Shown in pieces: positions 35,125 through 49,500 of a stretch of DNA of 64,000 bases (its first letter is position 1; every line of letters starts with the position of its first letter). This stretch comes from Doris montereyensis (Eukaryota > Mollusca > Gastropoda > Nudibranchia > Dorididae), in NCBI GenBank assembly GCA_037039925.1, contig JAXRKP010000133.1:146001-210000 (forward strand), read 5' to 3'. A program made the translations under genes and the position numbers. The notes beneath the pieces are model-generated. The model made no database searches. It saw nothing but the letters and a program-made list of their open reading frames with translations, and was not told the DNA's origin.

Positions 35125-35307
35125 ATGAAACACGAAAACAAATTTGAGAAAATGTATCCACGTTTAAACAACAAACCCTTCGCTCTGCCTGTTGAAAATG
35201 AATGTGATGAAAGAAGTGAAAAATTATTTACAACAAAACAGTGTAGATCATTATCTAAAAAATACAGTAAAGCAACTAATGCATTACATTACACCAATTA
35301 TGGATGA
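35125..35307 (+). pseudogene. Short last Polinton gene, possible start of a protease
   Basis: 61 codons from ATG at 35125 to TGA at 35305-35307. NKFEKMYPRLNNKP resembles the N-terminal end of adenain-like cysteine proteases or of a neighbouring gene in such elements. No His-Cys catalytic residues are visible, so the call is weak. Confidence 0.3.
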
Positions 35308-35384
35308 AATGCTGTCTCGTCTGCGTCCACAGTTGTCAGTGTTTTGACATGCCCATTACACCTATACATAAGTTAAGTTGATAA

Positions 35385-37870
35385 CGGGAAAACCCAACAG
35401 AATAAGAAAAGCAATCCCCCCTTTCCAAACATAAAAAACCCCACAGAATAAGAAAAGCAACTCCCCCCCCTTTCCAAACATAAAAAAACCCAACCCCCTT
35501 TCCAAACATAAAAAACCCAACAGAATAAGAAAAGCAACCCCCTTTTCCAGACATCCCAAAAAAACCCAACAGAATAAGAAAAGCAACCCCCCTTTTCCCA
35601 GACATAAAAACTCAACAGAATAAGAAAAGCAGCCCCCCCCCTTCCCAAACATAAAAAACCCAACAGAATAAGAAAAGCAACCCCTTTCCCAGACATAAAA
35701 AACATAAAAAACCCAACAGAATAAGAAAAAACCCCCTTTCCCAGACATAAAAAACCCAACAGAATAAGAAAAGCAACCCCCTTTCCCAGACATAAAAAAC
35801 CCAACAGAATAAGAAAAGCAACCACCCCCCTTTCCCAGACAAAAACCCCTTTCCAGACATAAAAAACCCAACAGAATAAGAAAAGCAACCCCCCCCTTCC
35901 CAGACATAAAAAACCCAACAGAATAAGAAAAGCAACCCCCCTTTTCAGACATAAAAAACCCAACAGAATTCCCAGACATAAAAAACCCAACAGAATAAAA
36001 GCAACCCCCCCTTCCCAGACATAAAAAAGCCAACAGAATAAGAAAAGCCCCCCCCTTCCCAGACATAAAAAACCCAACAGAATAACCCCCCCTTCCCAGA
36101 CATAAAAAAGCAACAGAATAAGAAAAGCAACCCCCCCCCTTTCCCAGACATAAAAAAACCCAACAGAATAAGAAAAGCAACCCCCCCCTTCCCAGACATA
36201 AAAAACCCAACAGAATAAGAAAAGCAACCCCCCTTCCCAGACATAAAAAACCCAACAGAATAAGAAAAGCAACCCCCCCCCCTTTCCCAGACATAAAAAA
36301 CCCAACAGAATAAGAAAAGCAACCCCCCCCCTTTCCAAACATAAAAAACCCAACAGAATAAGAAAAGCAACCCCCTCCCCTTCCCAGACATAAAAAACCC
36401 AACAGAATAAGAAAAAAGCAAACCCCCCCTTTCCCAGACATAAAAAACCCAACAGAATAAGAAAAGCAACCCCCCTTTCCCAGACATAAAAAACCCAACA
36501 GAATAAGAAAAGCACCCACCCCCCCTTTCCCAGACATAAAAACCCAACAGAATAAGAAAGCAACCCCTTTCCAAACATAAAAAACCCAACAGAATAAGAA
36601 AAAGCACCTTCCCCCCCAACAGAATAAGAAAAGCAACCCCCCCTTCCCAGACATAAAAAACCCAACAGAATAAGAAAAGCAACTAAAAAACCCCCAACCC
36701 CCCTTTCCAGACATAAAAAACCCAACAGAATAAGAAAAGCAACCCCCCCTTTCCCAGACATAAAAACCCAACAGAATAAGAAAAGCAACCCCCCCCTTCC
36801 CAGACATAAAAAACCCAACAGAATAAGAAAAGCAACCCCCCCCTTTTCCAGACATAAAAAACCCAACAGAATAAGAAAAGCAACCCCCCTTTCCCAGACA
36901 TAAAAAACCCAACAGAATAAGAAAAGCAACCCCCCTTTCCCCAAACATAAAAAACCCAACAGAATAAGAAAAGCAACCCCCCTTCCCAGACATAAAAACC
37001 CCCCAACCCCCTTTCCCAAACATAAAAAACCCAACAGAATAAGAAAAGCAACCCCCTTCCCAAACATGCAAAAAACCAACAGAATAAGAAAAGCAACCCC
37101 CCTTTCCAAACATAAAAACCCAACAGAATAAGAAAAGCAACCCCCCCTTTCCAAACATAAAAAACCCAACAGAATAAGAAAAGCTTTCCAAACCCCCCCC
37201 TTTCCAAACATAAAAAAACCCAACAGAATAAGAAAAGCAACCCCTTTTCCAAACATAAAACCCTCCCCCTTTCCCCAAACATAAAAAACCCAACAGAATA
37301 AGAAAAAGCAACCCCCCTTCCCAGACATAAAAAACCCAACAGAATAAGAAAAGCAACCCCCCCCTTCCCAAACATAAAACCCAACAGAATAAAAAAACCC
37401 CCCTTTCCAAACATAAAAAACCCAACAGAATAAGAAAAGCACCCCCCCTTCCCAGACATAAAAACCCAACAGAATAAGAAAAGCAACCCCCCTTCCCAGA
37501 CATAAAAACCCAACAGAATAAGAAAAGCAACCCCCCTTCCCAGACATAAAAACCCAACAGAATAAGAAAAACCCAGACATAAAAAGAATAAGAAAAGCAA
37601 TGACCCCCCCTTCCCAGACATCAAAAAAACCCAACAGAATAAGAAAAGCAACCCCCCCTTCCCAGACATAAAAAACCCAACCCTTTCCCAGACATAAAAA
37701 ACCCAACAGAATAAGAAAAGCAACCCCCCCTTTCCAAACATAAAAACCCAACAGAATAAGAAAATGTTTCCCCCCCCCCTTCCCAGACATAAAAAACCCA
37801 ACAGAATAAGAAAAGCAAACCATCTCTTTCCTTCCCAGACATAAAAAACCCAACAGAATAAGAAAGTCAA
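35385..37870. repeat. ~45-bp C/A-rich minisatellite with variable C-runs
   Basis: About 55 copies of a unit with CATAAAAAACCCAACAGAAT and AAGAAAAGCAA joined by a run of 4-10 C. The top strand is almost free of G and T. The C-run differs from copy to copy, and several units are cut short. On the minus strand, frames stay open for up to 886 codons (35373-38033) through a 15-residue repeat; I do not regard this as a gene. Confidence 0.95.
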
Positions 37871-37884
37871 AACACACCCCAATG

Positions 37885-40800
37885 GACCTGGAAATACACA
37901 GTGGGATCAAAATGTGGGATTTGCTAGTGTGCATAGATAGAATAAGACATGTGTCAAGAGACAAAACATGGAAACAGAATAAGAAAAGGGATTTGCTAGT
38001 GTGCATAGAGAGATGACATGTGTCAAGAGACAAAAGTGTGGGATTTGCTAGTCAAGAGACCAAATAGATAGATGACATGTGTCAAGAGACAAAAAATGTG
38101 GGATTTGCTAGTGTGCATAGAGAGATGACATGTGTCAAGAGACCAAAGTGTGGGATTTGCTAGTGTGCATAGAGAGATGACATGTGTCAAGGGACCAAAG
38201 TGTGGGATTTGCTAGTGTGCATAGAGAGATGACATGTGTCAAGAGACCAAAGTGTGGGATTTGCTAGTGTGCATAGAGAGATGACATGTGTCAAGGGACC
38301 AAAGTGTGGGATTTGCTAGTGTGCATAGAGAGATGACATGTGTCAAGAGACCAAAGTGTGGGATTTGCTAGTGTGCATAGAGAAATGACATGTGTCAAGA
38401 GACCAAAGTGAGGGATTTGCTAGTGTGCATAGAGAGATGACATGTGTCAATGGATCAAAACATGGAATTTGCTAGTGTGCATAGAGAGATGACATGTGTC
38501 AAGAGACCAAAGTGAGGGATTTGCTAGTGTGCATAGAGAGATGACATGTGTCAAGGGACCAAGACAAGTCAAGAGAAGGATTTGCTAGTGTGCATAGAGA
38601 GATGACATGTGTCATTGGATCAAAACATGGAAATTGCTAGTGTACATAGAGAGATGACATGTGTCAAGGGACCAAGACGAAGGATTTGCTAGTGTGCATA
38701 GAGAGATGACATGTGTCAATGGATCAAAACATGGAAATTGCTAGTGTACATAGAGAGATGACATGTGTCAAGAGACCAAAGTGTGGGGATTTGCTAGTGT
38801 GCATAGAGAGATGACATGTGTCAAGGGACCAAGACGAAGGATTTGCTAGTGTACATAGAGAGATGACATGTGTCAAGGGACCAAGACGATGGATTTGCTA
38901 GTGTGCATAGAGAGATGACATGTGTCATTGAGACCAAAACATGAAAATTGCTAGTGTGCATAGAGAGATGACATGTGTCAGGGACCAAGACGAAGGATTT
39001 GCTAGTGTGCATAGAGAGATGACATGTGTCAGAGGACCAAGACAAAAAGGATTTGCTAGTGTGCATAGAGAGATGACATGTCAGTGGACCAAGACGAGGG
39101 AATTGCAATGGATCAATGGATCAAAACATGGAAATTGCTAGTGTACATAGAGAGATGACATGTGTCAAGAGACCAAAGTGTGGATTTGCTAGTGTGCATA
39201 GAGAGATGACATGTGTCAAGAGACCAAAGTGAGGGATTTGCTAGTGTGCATAGAGAGATGACATGTGTCAATGGACCAAAACATGGAATTTGCTAGTGTG
39301 CATAGAGAAATGACATGTGTCAAGAGACCAAAGTGAGGGATTTGCTAGTGTGCATAGAGAGATGACATGTGTCAAGGGACCAAAGTGAGGGATTTGCTAG
39401 TGTGCATAGAGAGATGACATGTGTCAAGAGTGGGATTTGCTAGTGTGCATAGAGAGATGACATAGTGTCATAGAGAGATGACATGTGTCAAGAGAGGATT
39501 TGCTAGTGTGCATAGAGAGATGACATGTGTCAAGGGACCAAAGTGGGGATTTGCTAGTATGCATAGAGAAATGACATGTGTCAAGAGACCAAAGGGGATT
39601 TGCTAGTATGCATAGAGAGATGACATGTGTCAAGGGACCAAGACGATGGATTTGCTAGTGTTCATAGAGAGATGACATGTGTCAAGAGACCAAAGTGAGG
39701 GATTTGCTAGTGTGCATAGAGAGATGACATGTGTCAAGGGACCAAGACGAAGGATTTGCTAGTGTGCATGGAAAGATAGATGACATGTGTCAAGAAACCA
39801 AAGTGTGGGATTTGCTAGTATGCATAGAGAGATGACATGTGTCAAGGGACCAAAGTGTGGGGGATTTGCTAGTGTGCATAGAGAGATGACTTGTGTCAAG
39901 GGACCAAAGTGTGGGATTTGCTAGTGTGCATAGAGAGATGACATGTGTCAAGGACCAAGACGAAGGATTTGCTAGTGTGCATAGAGAGAGATGACATGTG
40001 TCAAGAAACCAAAGTGTGGGATTTGCTAGTGTGCATAGAGAGATGACATGTGTCAAGGGACCAAGAGTGTAGAGAGGATTTGCTAGTGTGCATAGAGAGA
40101 TGACATGTGTCAAGGGACCAAAGTGTGGGATTTGCTAGTGTGCATAGAGAGATGACATGTGTCAAGGGACCAAAGTGGGGATTTGCTAGTGTGCATAGAG
40201 AGATGACATGTGTCAAGGGACCAAGACGAAGGATTTGCTAGTATGCATAGAGAAATGACATGTGTCAAGAGACCAAAGTGTGGGATTTGCTAGTGTGCAT
40301 AGAGAGATGACATGTGTCAAGGGACCAAGAGTGAAGGATTTGCTAGTGTGCATAGAGAAATGACATGTGTCAAGAGACCAAAGTGAGGGATATGCTAGTG
40401 TGCATAGAGAGATGACATGTGTCAAGGGACCAAGACGAAGGATTTGCTGGTGTGCATAGAGAGATGATATGTGTCAAGGGACCAAGACGAAGGATTTGCT
40501 AGTGTGCCTAGAGAGATGACATGTGTCAAGAGACCAAAGTGTGGGATTTGCTAGTGTGCATAGAGAGATGACATGTGTCAAGAGACCAAAGTGTGGGATT
40601 TGCTAGTGTGCATAGAGAGGTGACATGTGTCAAGAGACCAAAGTGAGGGATTTGCTAGTGTGCATAGAGAGATGACATGTGTCAAGAGACCAAAGTGAGG
40701 GATTTGCTAGTGTGCATAGAGAGATGACATGTGTCAAGAGACCAAAGTGAGGGATTTGCTAGTATGCATAGAGAGATGACATGTGTCAAGAGACCAAAGT

Positions 40801-41040
40801 GTGGGATTTGCTAGTGTGCATAGAGAGATGACATGTGTCAAGAGACCAAAGTGAGGGATTTGCTAGTATGCATAGAGAGATGACATGTGTCAAGGGACCT
40901 AGACGAAGGATTGGCTAGTGTGCATAGAGAGAGATGACAATGTATCAAGGGATCAAGACGAAGGATTGGCTAGTGTGCATAGAGAGATGACATGTGTCAA
41001 TGGATCAAAACATGGAAATTGCTAGTGTACATAGAGAGAT
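37885..41040. repeat. 52-bp minisatellite, 3.1 kb
   Basis: About 60 copies of a 52-bp unit (cores GTGTGCATAGAGAGATGACA and GATTTGCTA). The middle alternates between ACCAAAGTGTGG, ACCAAAGTGAGG, ACCAAGACGAAGG and ATCAAAACATGG types. It shares a core with the array at 53.9-58.9 kb. Confidence 0.95.
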
Positions 41041-41333
41041 GCCAATGAAAATGACGCTAGTCTGACGCCGGCTTTTAGTTTTAGTCCCAAGCTAATGCTT
41101 GTACCCATTTTCACTTGTATCGAGGGGGGGGGGGGTACGTGTTAAATGTCTTTCCCAAGGAGCACAACGCACATCGTCTAGAGAAAATAGAAGGCTTTTT
41201 AAAATTGTATTTCCTTTTACCTCATCGTTGGCTCTGTAGGGTTAGACCTTGATGTCATGTCCTTGCTGGCCACTGTTGTCAAAACCACAACATATATAGC
41301 TCTTTTCTTTTGTTTTGCTCTTAATTCATGCAG
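41041..41333. other. End of intron 1, with an old LINE/SINE-like motif
   Basis: Contains a G-run (41123-41134) followed by TGTTAAATGTCTTTCCCAAG and GAGCACAACGC, a motif widespread in old animal L2-type or SINE-type 3' ends. The polypyrimidine tract and CAG before 41334 form the exon 2 acceptor. Confidence 0.5.
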
Positions 41334-41467
41334 GTTACAAGGAATACCCGCAATGGAAAGGGGCTTTTAACTGGACCTTGGCTACATGCCAAGTGATGAC
41401 TTCTTCAACCCCGTCAACATACTGGCATGGCGAGACAAAGAAAAATTGATGACGGATGACGAGTACA
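41334..41467 (+). CDS. Probable alpha-1,3-fucosyltransferase, exon 2
   Basis: Acceptor TTAATTCATGCAG before 41334 and donor ACA|GTAAGT after 41467. It joins exon 1 in phase (one base plus two). The start reads YKEYPQWKGAFNWT, the FNWT block that in GT10 enzymes precedes the Y-R/M-DSD-like stretch; the second part reads LGYMPSDDFFNPVNILAWR. The two halves are one base out of frame at GGACCTTGG, and a third C would restore them; this may be an assembly error in a homopolymer. The exon ends at phase 1, which fits exon 3. Confidence 0.75.
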
Positions 41468-41609
41468 GTAAGTTTTAATATGAATTAATTTTTTATTCTG
41501 ACAGATACTGAGTCACACAAGAGGATGGTAAGAATATATCAGTATCTTTGATGAGGTATGCTTTTCCGACTTTCACACTCTCTATGTTAATGAAACAGTG
41601 TTCGTCCCT

Positions 41610-41999
<390 letters not shown>

Positions 42000-42269
42000 C
42001 ACACATACACACACACACACACACGCAGACATATATGCCTACGCGGAGGATTTTCTTCCATTCTATATTCAGTCTCCTCCACATTATCTGTTTTCCTTTT
42101 TTCAATTCGACATATGTATTAACTGATGAGAAAGAATGTTTTAGTAGTATGCCTTTCTTAATGACCGTCTCCAAATGATTTTGCCCTTCTGCATACGTAT
42201 CTCTTTGGCTTCCACCTGCAACATTATAATACAGATATATAAGTTGAGAGACAGTTAGACAGCCAGATA

Positions 42270-42945
<676 letters not shown>

Positions 42946-43015
42946 AGAGTTACATTCTAACTGCCATGCTGATATCTAACAGGTGTATCGTCTTCCTCGT
43001 TAAACTTATTTTCAG

Positions 43016-43110
43016 TGCAAATTGCCAAACAAAAGACGAAGACAGCTGTCATTTGGATCAGCCATTGTAACGCCCACAGTGATCGAGACAACTACATTAA
43101 AGAATTGAAG
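43016..43110 (+). CDS. Probable alpha-1,3-fucosyltransferase, exon 3
   Basis: Acceptor TTATTTTCAG before 43016 and donor AAG|GTAAGA after 43110. The two leading bases complete the codon begun in exon 2. The exon codes for QIAKQKTKTAVIWISHCN, then A-H-S-D-R and YIKELK. This matches the K-x-K-x-AVW-x-x-SNC...S-R...Y...L block of GT10 fucosyltransferases. It is uninterrupted and ends at phase 0. The next exon should carry the donor-binding ENS...DY-x-TEK motif, which I did not find in the rest of the window. Confidence 0.8.
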
Positions 43111-43132
43111 GTAAGATTTGGATTGTACCCAC

Positions 43133-43365
43133 GTCAAGGGGGACTCAGTAGTCCAGGGGCAAGGTGTCGGCCTGTCAACCAAAGGGTAGTGGGTTCGAGC
43201 TCCGTCAACGGTTGACATTTTTTCAATTGTTTTCGATCAAACTCTAGCCCCCTAGTCCAGGTAGGTGCATCGGCACTTCATCCCAGTACTGCATGTAGAT
43301 CACAACACTCTGTGCACGTTGAAGATCTCCTGGCTTTTTACAGGGTAGTCCAGACAAAATTAAAA
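43133..43365 (+). mobile_element. tRNA-derived SINE in intron 3
   Basis: The head has an A-box-like stretch (CTCAGTAGTCCAGGGG) and a good B box (GTGGGTTCGAGCTCC, 43190-43204), the internal RNA polymerase III promoter of tRNA-derived SINEs. The body then carries CTGTGCACGTTGAAGATC (43311-43328) and CAGGGTAGTCCAGA (43342-43355), shared with the fragment at 30.1 kb. It lies 22 bp after the exon 3 donor. Confidence 0.7.
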
Positions 43366-43371
43366 ATCCTA

Positions 43372-43425
43372 CCACCAAACCCCGAGGTCGCCTTAAAAAT
43401 CCTACCACAAACCCCGAGGTCGCCT
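43372..43425. repeat. Short ~31-bp duplication after the SINE
   Basis: Two copies of AAACCCCGAGGTCGCCT with AAAATCCTACCAC between them. Confidence 0.8.
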
Positions 43426-43507
43426 CGTTTGTGAATATAGTTCTAAAATCAAATGCTTTTTTTTTTAATGAAAGAAAACAAAAGAACCCAGGTCTCGGGG
43501 TCTTTTA

Positions 43508-46500
43508 TCAGACTAAACAGCCAATGAGAACAGTTTATCAGACTAAACAGCCAATGAGAACAGTTTATCAGACTAAACAGCCAATGAGAACAGTTTATCA
43601 GACTAAACAGCCAATCTTTGGTGAGAACAGTTTATCAGACTGACTAAACAGCCAAGCATCCATTTGAGAACAGTTTATCAGACTGTCATGTAAACAGCCA
43701 ATGAATCTTTGGTAGCATTTTAGAACAGTTTATCTGTTCACGTAAACAGCCAATGAATCTTTGGTAGCATTTTAGAACAGTTTATCAGACTGTCATCCAG
43801 TAAACAGCCAATGAATCTTTTGGTAGCATTTTAGAACAGTTTATCAGACTAAACAGCCAATGAATCTTTGGTAGCATTTTAGAACAGTTTATCAGACTAA
43901 ACAGCCAATGAATCTTTGGTAGCATTTTAGAACAGTTTATCAGACTAAACAGCCAATGAATGTTTGGTAGCATTTTAGAATTGTTTAGAACAGTTTATCA
44001 GACTAAACAGCCAATGAATCTTTGGTAGCATTTTAGAATTGTTTATCAGACTAAACAGCCAATGAATCTTTGGTAGCATTTTAGAACAGTTTATCAGACT
44101 AAACAGCCAATGAATCTTTGGTCATTTTTAGAATTGTTTAGACTAAACAGCCAATGAATCTTTGGTAGCATTTTAGAACAGTTTTATCAGAACTGTCATG
44201 TAAACAGCCAATGAATCTTTGGTAGCATTTTAGAACAGTTTATCAGACTGTCACGTAAACAGCCAATGAATCTTTGGTAGCATTTTAGAATTGTTTATCA
44301 GACTAAACAGCCAATGAATGTTTGGTAGCATTTTTAGAACAGTTTATCAGACTAAACAGCCAATGAATGTTTGGTAGCATTTTAGAACAGTTTTATCAAT
44401 GAATGTTTGGTAGCATTTTAGAATTGTTTATCAGACTAAACAGCCAATGAATCTTTGGTAGCATTTTTAGAATTGTTTATCAGACTAAACAGCCAATGAA
44501 TGTTTGGTAGCATTTTAGAACAGTTTATCAGACTAAACAGCCAATGAATGTTTGGTAGCATTTTAGAATTGTTTATCAGACTGCATTTTAGAATTGTTTA
44601 TCAGACTAAACAGCCAATGAATCTTTGGTAGAATTTTAGAACATGAATCTTTTTTAGAACTGTTTATCAGACTAAACAGCCAATGAATCTTTGGTAGCAT
44701 TTTAGAACAGTTTATCAGACTAAACAGCCAATGAATCTTTGGTAGCATTTTAGAACAGTTTATCCAGACTAAACAGCCAATGAATCTTTGTAGCATTTTA
44801 GAACAGTTTATCAGACTAAACAGCCAATGAATCTTTTAGCATTTTAGAATTGTTTATCAGACTGTCATGTAAACAGCCAATGAATCTTTGGTAGCATTTT
44901 AGAATTGTTTTATCAGACTGTCATGTAAACAGCCAATGAATCTTTGGTAGCATTTTAGAACAGTTTATCAGACTGTCTAAACAGCCAATGAATCTTTGGT
45001 AGCATTTTAGAACAGTTTATCAGATCAGAATCTTTGGTCATTTTAGAATTGTTTATCAGACTAAACAGCCAATGAATCTTTGGTAGCATTTTTAGAACAG
45101 TTTATCAGACTAAACAGCCAATGAATCTTTGGTAGAACATTTTAGAACAGTTTTATCAGTCATGTAAACAGCCAATGAATCTTTGGTAGCATTTTAGAAC
45201 AGTTTATCAGACTGTCACGTAAACAGCCAATGAATCTTTGGTAGCATTTTAGAACAGTTTATCAGACTGTCTAAACAGCCAATGAATCTTTGGTAGCATT
45301 TTAGAACAGTTTATCAGACTGTCACGTAAACAGCCAATGAATCTTTGGTAGCATTTTAGAACAGTTTATCAGACTGTCACGTAAACAGCCAATGAATCTT
45401 TGGTAGCATTTTAGAACAGTTTATCAGACTGTCAGGTAAACAGCCAATGAATCTTTGGTAGCATTTTAGAACAGTTTATCAGACTAATCATGTAAACAGC
45501 CAATGAATCTTTGGTAGCATTTTAGAACAGTTTATCAGACTGTCATGTAAACAGCCAATGAATCTTTGGTAGCATTTTAGAACAGTTTATCAGACTGTCA
45601 TGTAAACAGCCAATGAATCTTTGGTAGCATTTTAGAATTGTTTATCAGACTGTCACGTAAACAGCCAATGAATCTTTGGTAGCATTTTAGAATTGTTTAT
45701 CAGACTGTCATGTAAACAGCCAATGAATCTTTGGTAGCATTTTAGAATTGTTTATCAGACTGTCATGTAAACAGCCAATGAATCTTTGGTAGCATTTTAG
45801 AACAGTTTATCAGACTGTCATGTAAACAGCCAATGAATCTTTGGTAGCATTTTGTTTATCAGACTGTCATGTAAACAGCCCAGCATTTTAGAATCTGTTG
45901 GTGAATCTTTGGTAGCATTTTAGAACAGTTTATCAGACTGTCTAAACAGCATGTAAACAGCCAATGAATCTTTGGTAGCATTTTAGAATTGTTTATCAGA
46001 CTGTCATGTAAACAGCCAATGAATCTTTGGTAGCATTTTAGAATTGTTTATCAGACTGTCATGTAAACAGCCAATGAATCTTTGGTAGCATTTTAGAATT
46101 GTTTATCAGACTGTAAACAGCCAATGAATCTTTGTAGCATTTTAGAACAGTTTATCAGACTGTCATGTAAACAGCCAATGAATCTTTGGTAGCATTTTAG
46201 AACAGTTTATCAGACTGTCATGTAAACAGCCAATGAATCTTTGTAGCATTTTAGAACAGTTTATCAGACTGTCATCAGAACTGTATTGTGACTGTCATGT
46301 AAACAGCCAGAATCTTTTAGCATTTTTAGAACAGTTTATCAGACTGTCATGTAAACAGCCAATGAATCTTTGGTAGCATTTTAGAACAGTTTATCAGACT
46401 GTCACGTAAACAGCCAATGAATCTTTGGTAGCATTTTAGAATTGTTTATCAGACTGTCACGTAAACAGCCAATGAATCTTTGGTAGCATTTTAGAATTGT

Positions 46501-49500
46501 TTATCAGACTGTCATGTAAACAGCCAATGAATCTTTGTAGCATTTTAGAATTGTTTATTTTAGAATCTTTGGTAGCATTTTAGAATTGTTTATCAGACTG
46601 TCATGTAAACAGCCAATGAATCTTTGTAGCATTTTAGAATTGTTTTTTTAAACAGCCAATGAATCTTTGGTAGCATTTTAGAATTGTTTATCAGACTGTC
46701 ATGTAAACAGCCAATGAATCTTTGGTAGCATTTTAGAATTGTTTATCAGACTGTCATGTAAACAGCCAATGAATCTTTGGTAGCATTTTAGAATTGTTTA
46801 TCAGACTGTCATGTAAACAGCCAATGAATCTTTGGTAGCATTTTAGAATTGTTTATCAGACTGTCATGTAAACAGCCAATGAATCTTTGGTAGCATTTTA
46901 GAACAGTTTATCAGACTGTCATGTAAACAGCCAATGAATCTTTGGTAGCATTTTAAATTGTTTATCAGACTGTCACGTAAACAGCCAATGAATCTTTGGT
47001 AGCATTTTAGAACAGTTTATCAGACTGTCACGTAAACAGCCAATGAATCTTTGGTAGCATTTTAGAATTGTTTATCAGACTGTCATGTAAACAGCCAATG
47101 AATCTTTGGTAGCATTTTAGAACAGTTTATCAGACTGTCACGTAAACAGCCAATGAATCTTTGGTAGCATTTTAGAATTGTTTATCAGACTGTCACGTAA
47201 ACAGCCAATGAATCTTTGGTAGCATTTTAGAACAGTTTATCAGACTGTCATGTAAACAGCCAATGAATCTTTGGTAGCATTTTAGAATTGTTTATCAGAC
47301 TGTCACGTAAACAGCCAATGAATCTTTGGTAGCATTTTAGAACAGTTTATCAGACTGTCACGTAAACAGCCAATGAATCTTTGGTAGCATTTTAGAATTG
47401 TTTATCAGACTGTCATGTAAACAGCCAATGAATCTTTGGTAGCATTTTAGAATTGTTTATCAGACTGTCATGTAAACAGCCAATGAATCTTTGGTAGCAT
47501 TTTAGAATTGTTTATCAGACTGTCATGTAAACAGCCAATGAATCTTTGGTAGCATTTTAGAATTGTTTATCAGACTGTCACGTAAACAGCCAATGAATCT
47601 TTGGTAGCATTTTAGAATTGTTTATCAGACTGTCACGTAAACAGCCAATGAATCTTTGGTAGCATTTTAGAACAGTTTATCAGACTGTCACGTAAACAGC
47701 CAATGAATCTTTGGTAGCATTTTAGAACAGTTTATCAGACTGTCACGTGTAAACAGCCAATGAATCTTTGGTAGCATTTTAGAACAGTTTATCAGACTGT
47801 CACGTAAACAGCCAATGAATCTTAGAACAGTTTATCAGACTGTCATGTAAACAGCCAATGAATTTGGTAGCATTTTAGAACAGTTTATCAGACTGTCACG
47901 TAAACAGCCAATGAATCTTTGGTAGCATTTTAGAACAGTTTATCAGACTGTCATGTAAACAGCCAATGAATCTTTGTAGCATTTTAGAACAGTTTATCAG
48001 ACTGTCACGTAAACAGCCAATGAATCTTTGGTAGCATTTTAGAACAGTTTATCAGACTGTCATGTAAACAGCCAATGAATCTTTGGTAGCATTTTAGAAC
48101 AGTTTATCAGACTGTCATGTAAACAGCCAATGAATCTTTGTAGCATTTTTAGAATTGTTTATCAGACTGTCACGTAAACACAATGAATCTTTGGTAGCAT
48201 TTTAGAACAGTTTATCAGACTGTCACGTAAACAGCCAATGAATCTTTGGTAGCATTTTAGAACAGTTTATCAGACTGTCACGTAAACAGCCAATGAATCT
48301 TTGGTAGCATTTTAGAACAGTTTATCAGACTGGTAAACAGCCAATGAATCTTTGGTAGCATTTTAGAACAGTTTATCAGACTGTCATGTAAACAGCCAAT
48401 GAATCTTTGGTTGCATTTTAGAACAGTTTATCAGACTGTCATGTAAACAGCCAATGAATCTTTGGTAGCATTTTAGAATTGTTTATCAGACTGTCACGTA
48501 AACAGCCAATGAATCTTTGGTAGCATTTTAGAATTGTTTATCAGACTGTCATGTAAACAGCCAATGAATCTTTGGTAGCATTTTAGAATTGTTTATCAGA
48601 CTGTCATGTAAACAGCCAATGAATCTTTGGTAGCATTTTAGAATTGTTTATCAGACTGTCATGTAAACAGCCAATGAATCTTTGGTAGCATTTTAGAATT
48701 GTTTATCAGACTGTCATGTAAACAGCCAATGAATCTTTGGTAGCATTTTAGAACAGTTTATCAGACTGTCACGTAAACAGCCAATGAATCTTTGGTAGCA
48801 TTTTAGAATTGTTTATCAGACTGTCACGTAAACAGCCAATGAATCTTTGGTAGCATTTTAGAACAGTTTATCAGACTGTCACGTAAACAGCCAATGAATC
48901 TTTGTAGCATTTTAGAACAGTTTATCAGACTGTCACGTAAACAGCCAATGAATCTTTGGTAGCATTTTAGAACAGTTTATCAGACTGTCACGTAAACAGC
49001 CAATGAATCTTTGGTAGCATTTTTAGAACAGTTTATCAGACTGTCACGTAAACAGCCAATGAATCTTTGGTAGCATTTTTAGAACAGTTTATCAGACTGT
49101 CACGTAAACAGCCAATGAATCTTTGGTAGCATTTTAGAACAGGTCATCAGACTGTCATGTAAACAGCCAATGAATGTTTGGTAGCATTTTAGAACAGTTT
49201 ATCAGACTGTCATGTAAACTACCAATGTATCTTTGGTTGTATTTTAAAAATTGTTAATCAGCCTGTTCTGTAAACACGCAAGGTGTCTTTGGTAGCATTT
49301 TGAAATTGTCAATCAGACTGTCATGTAAACAGCCAATGTATCTTTGGTAGCATTTCAAAAATTGTTAATCAGACTGCCATGTAAACAGCCAATGAATCTT
49401 TTGTAGCATTTTAAAAATTGTTAATTAGACTGTCATGTGAACAGCCAAAGGATCTATGTTAGCATTATTAAAATTGTTTGTTACACTGTCATGTAAACAG

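Larger units (their letters stand above)
31500..35310 (+). mobile_element. Decayed Polinton/Maverick (adintovirus-like) segment
   Basis: Run of plus-strand genes in the order packaging ATPase, two or more probable structural proteins, a small core-like protein, and a short last gene. This matches the virion-module of Polinton/Maverick elements, which are virus-like DNA transposons in animal genomes. No integrase, polymerase or terminal repeats lie in this block. It is bounded on the right by a minisatellite at 35.4 kb and lies inside intron 1 of the fucosyltransferase, in the same orientation. All genes are broken by stops or shifts, and four of them carry internal tandem expansions. Confidence 0.75.

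Noticed and set aside
35373..38033. Open frame of 886 codons and several of 100-730 codons on the minus strand
   Set aside because: They are made of a 15-residue repeat translated from the C/A-rich minisatellite; two or more overlapping frames are open at once and no start context, splice site or domain is seen.
43785..44796. Minus-strand frames reading MLPKIHWLFSLIN repeats
   Set aside because: Translation of the 48-bp satellite; not conserved outside it.
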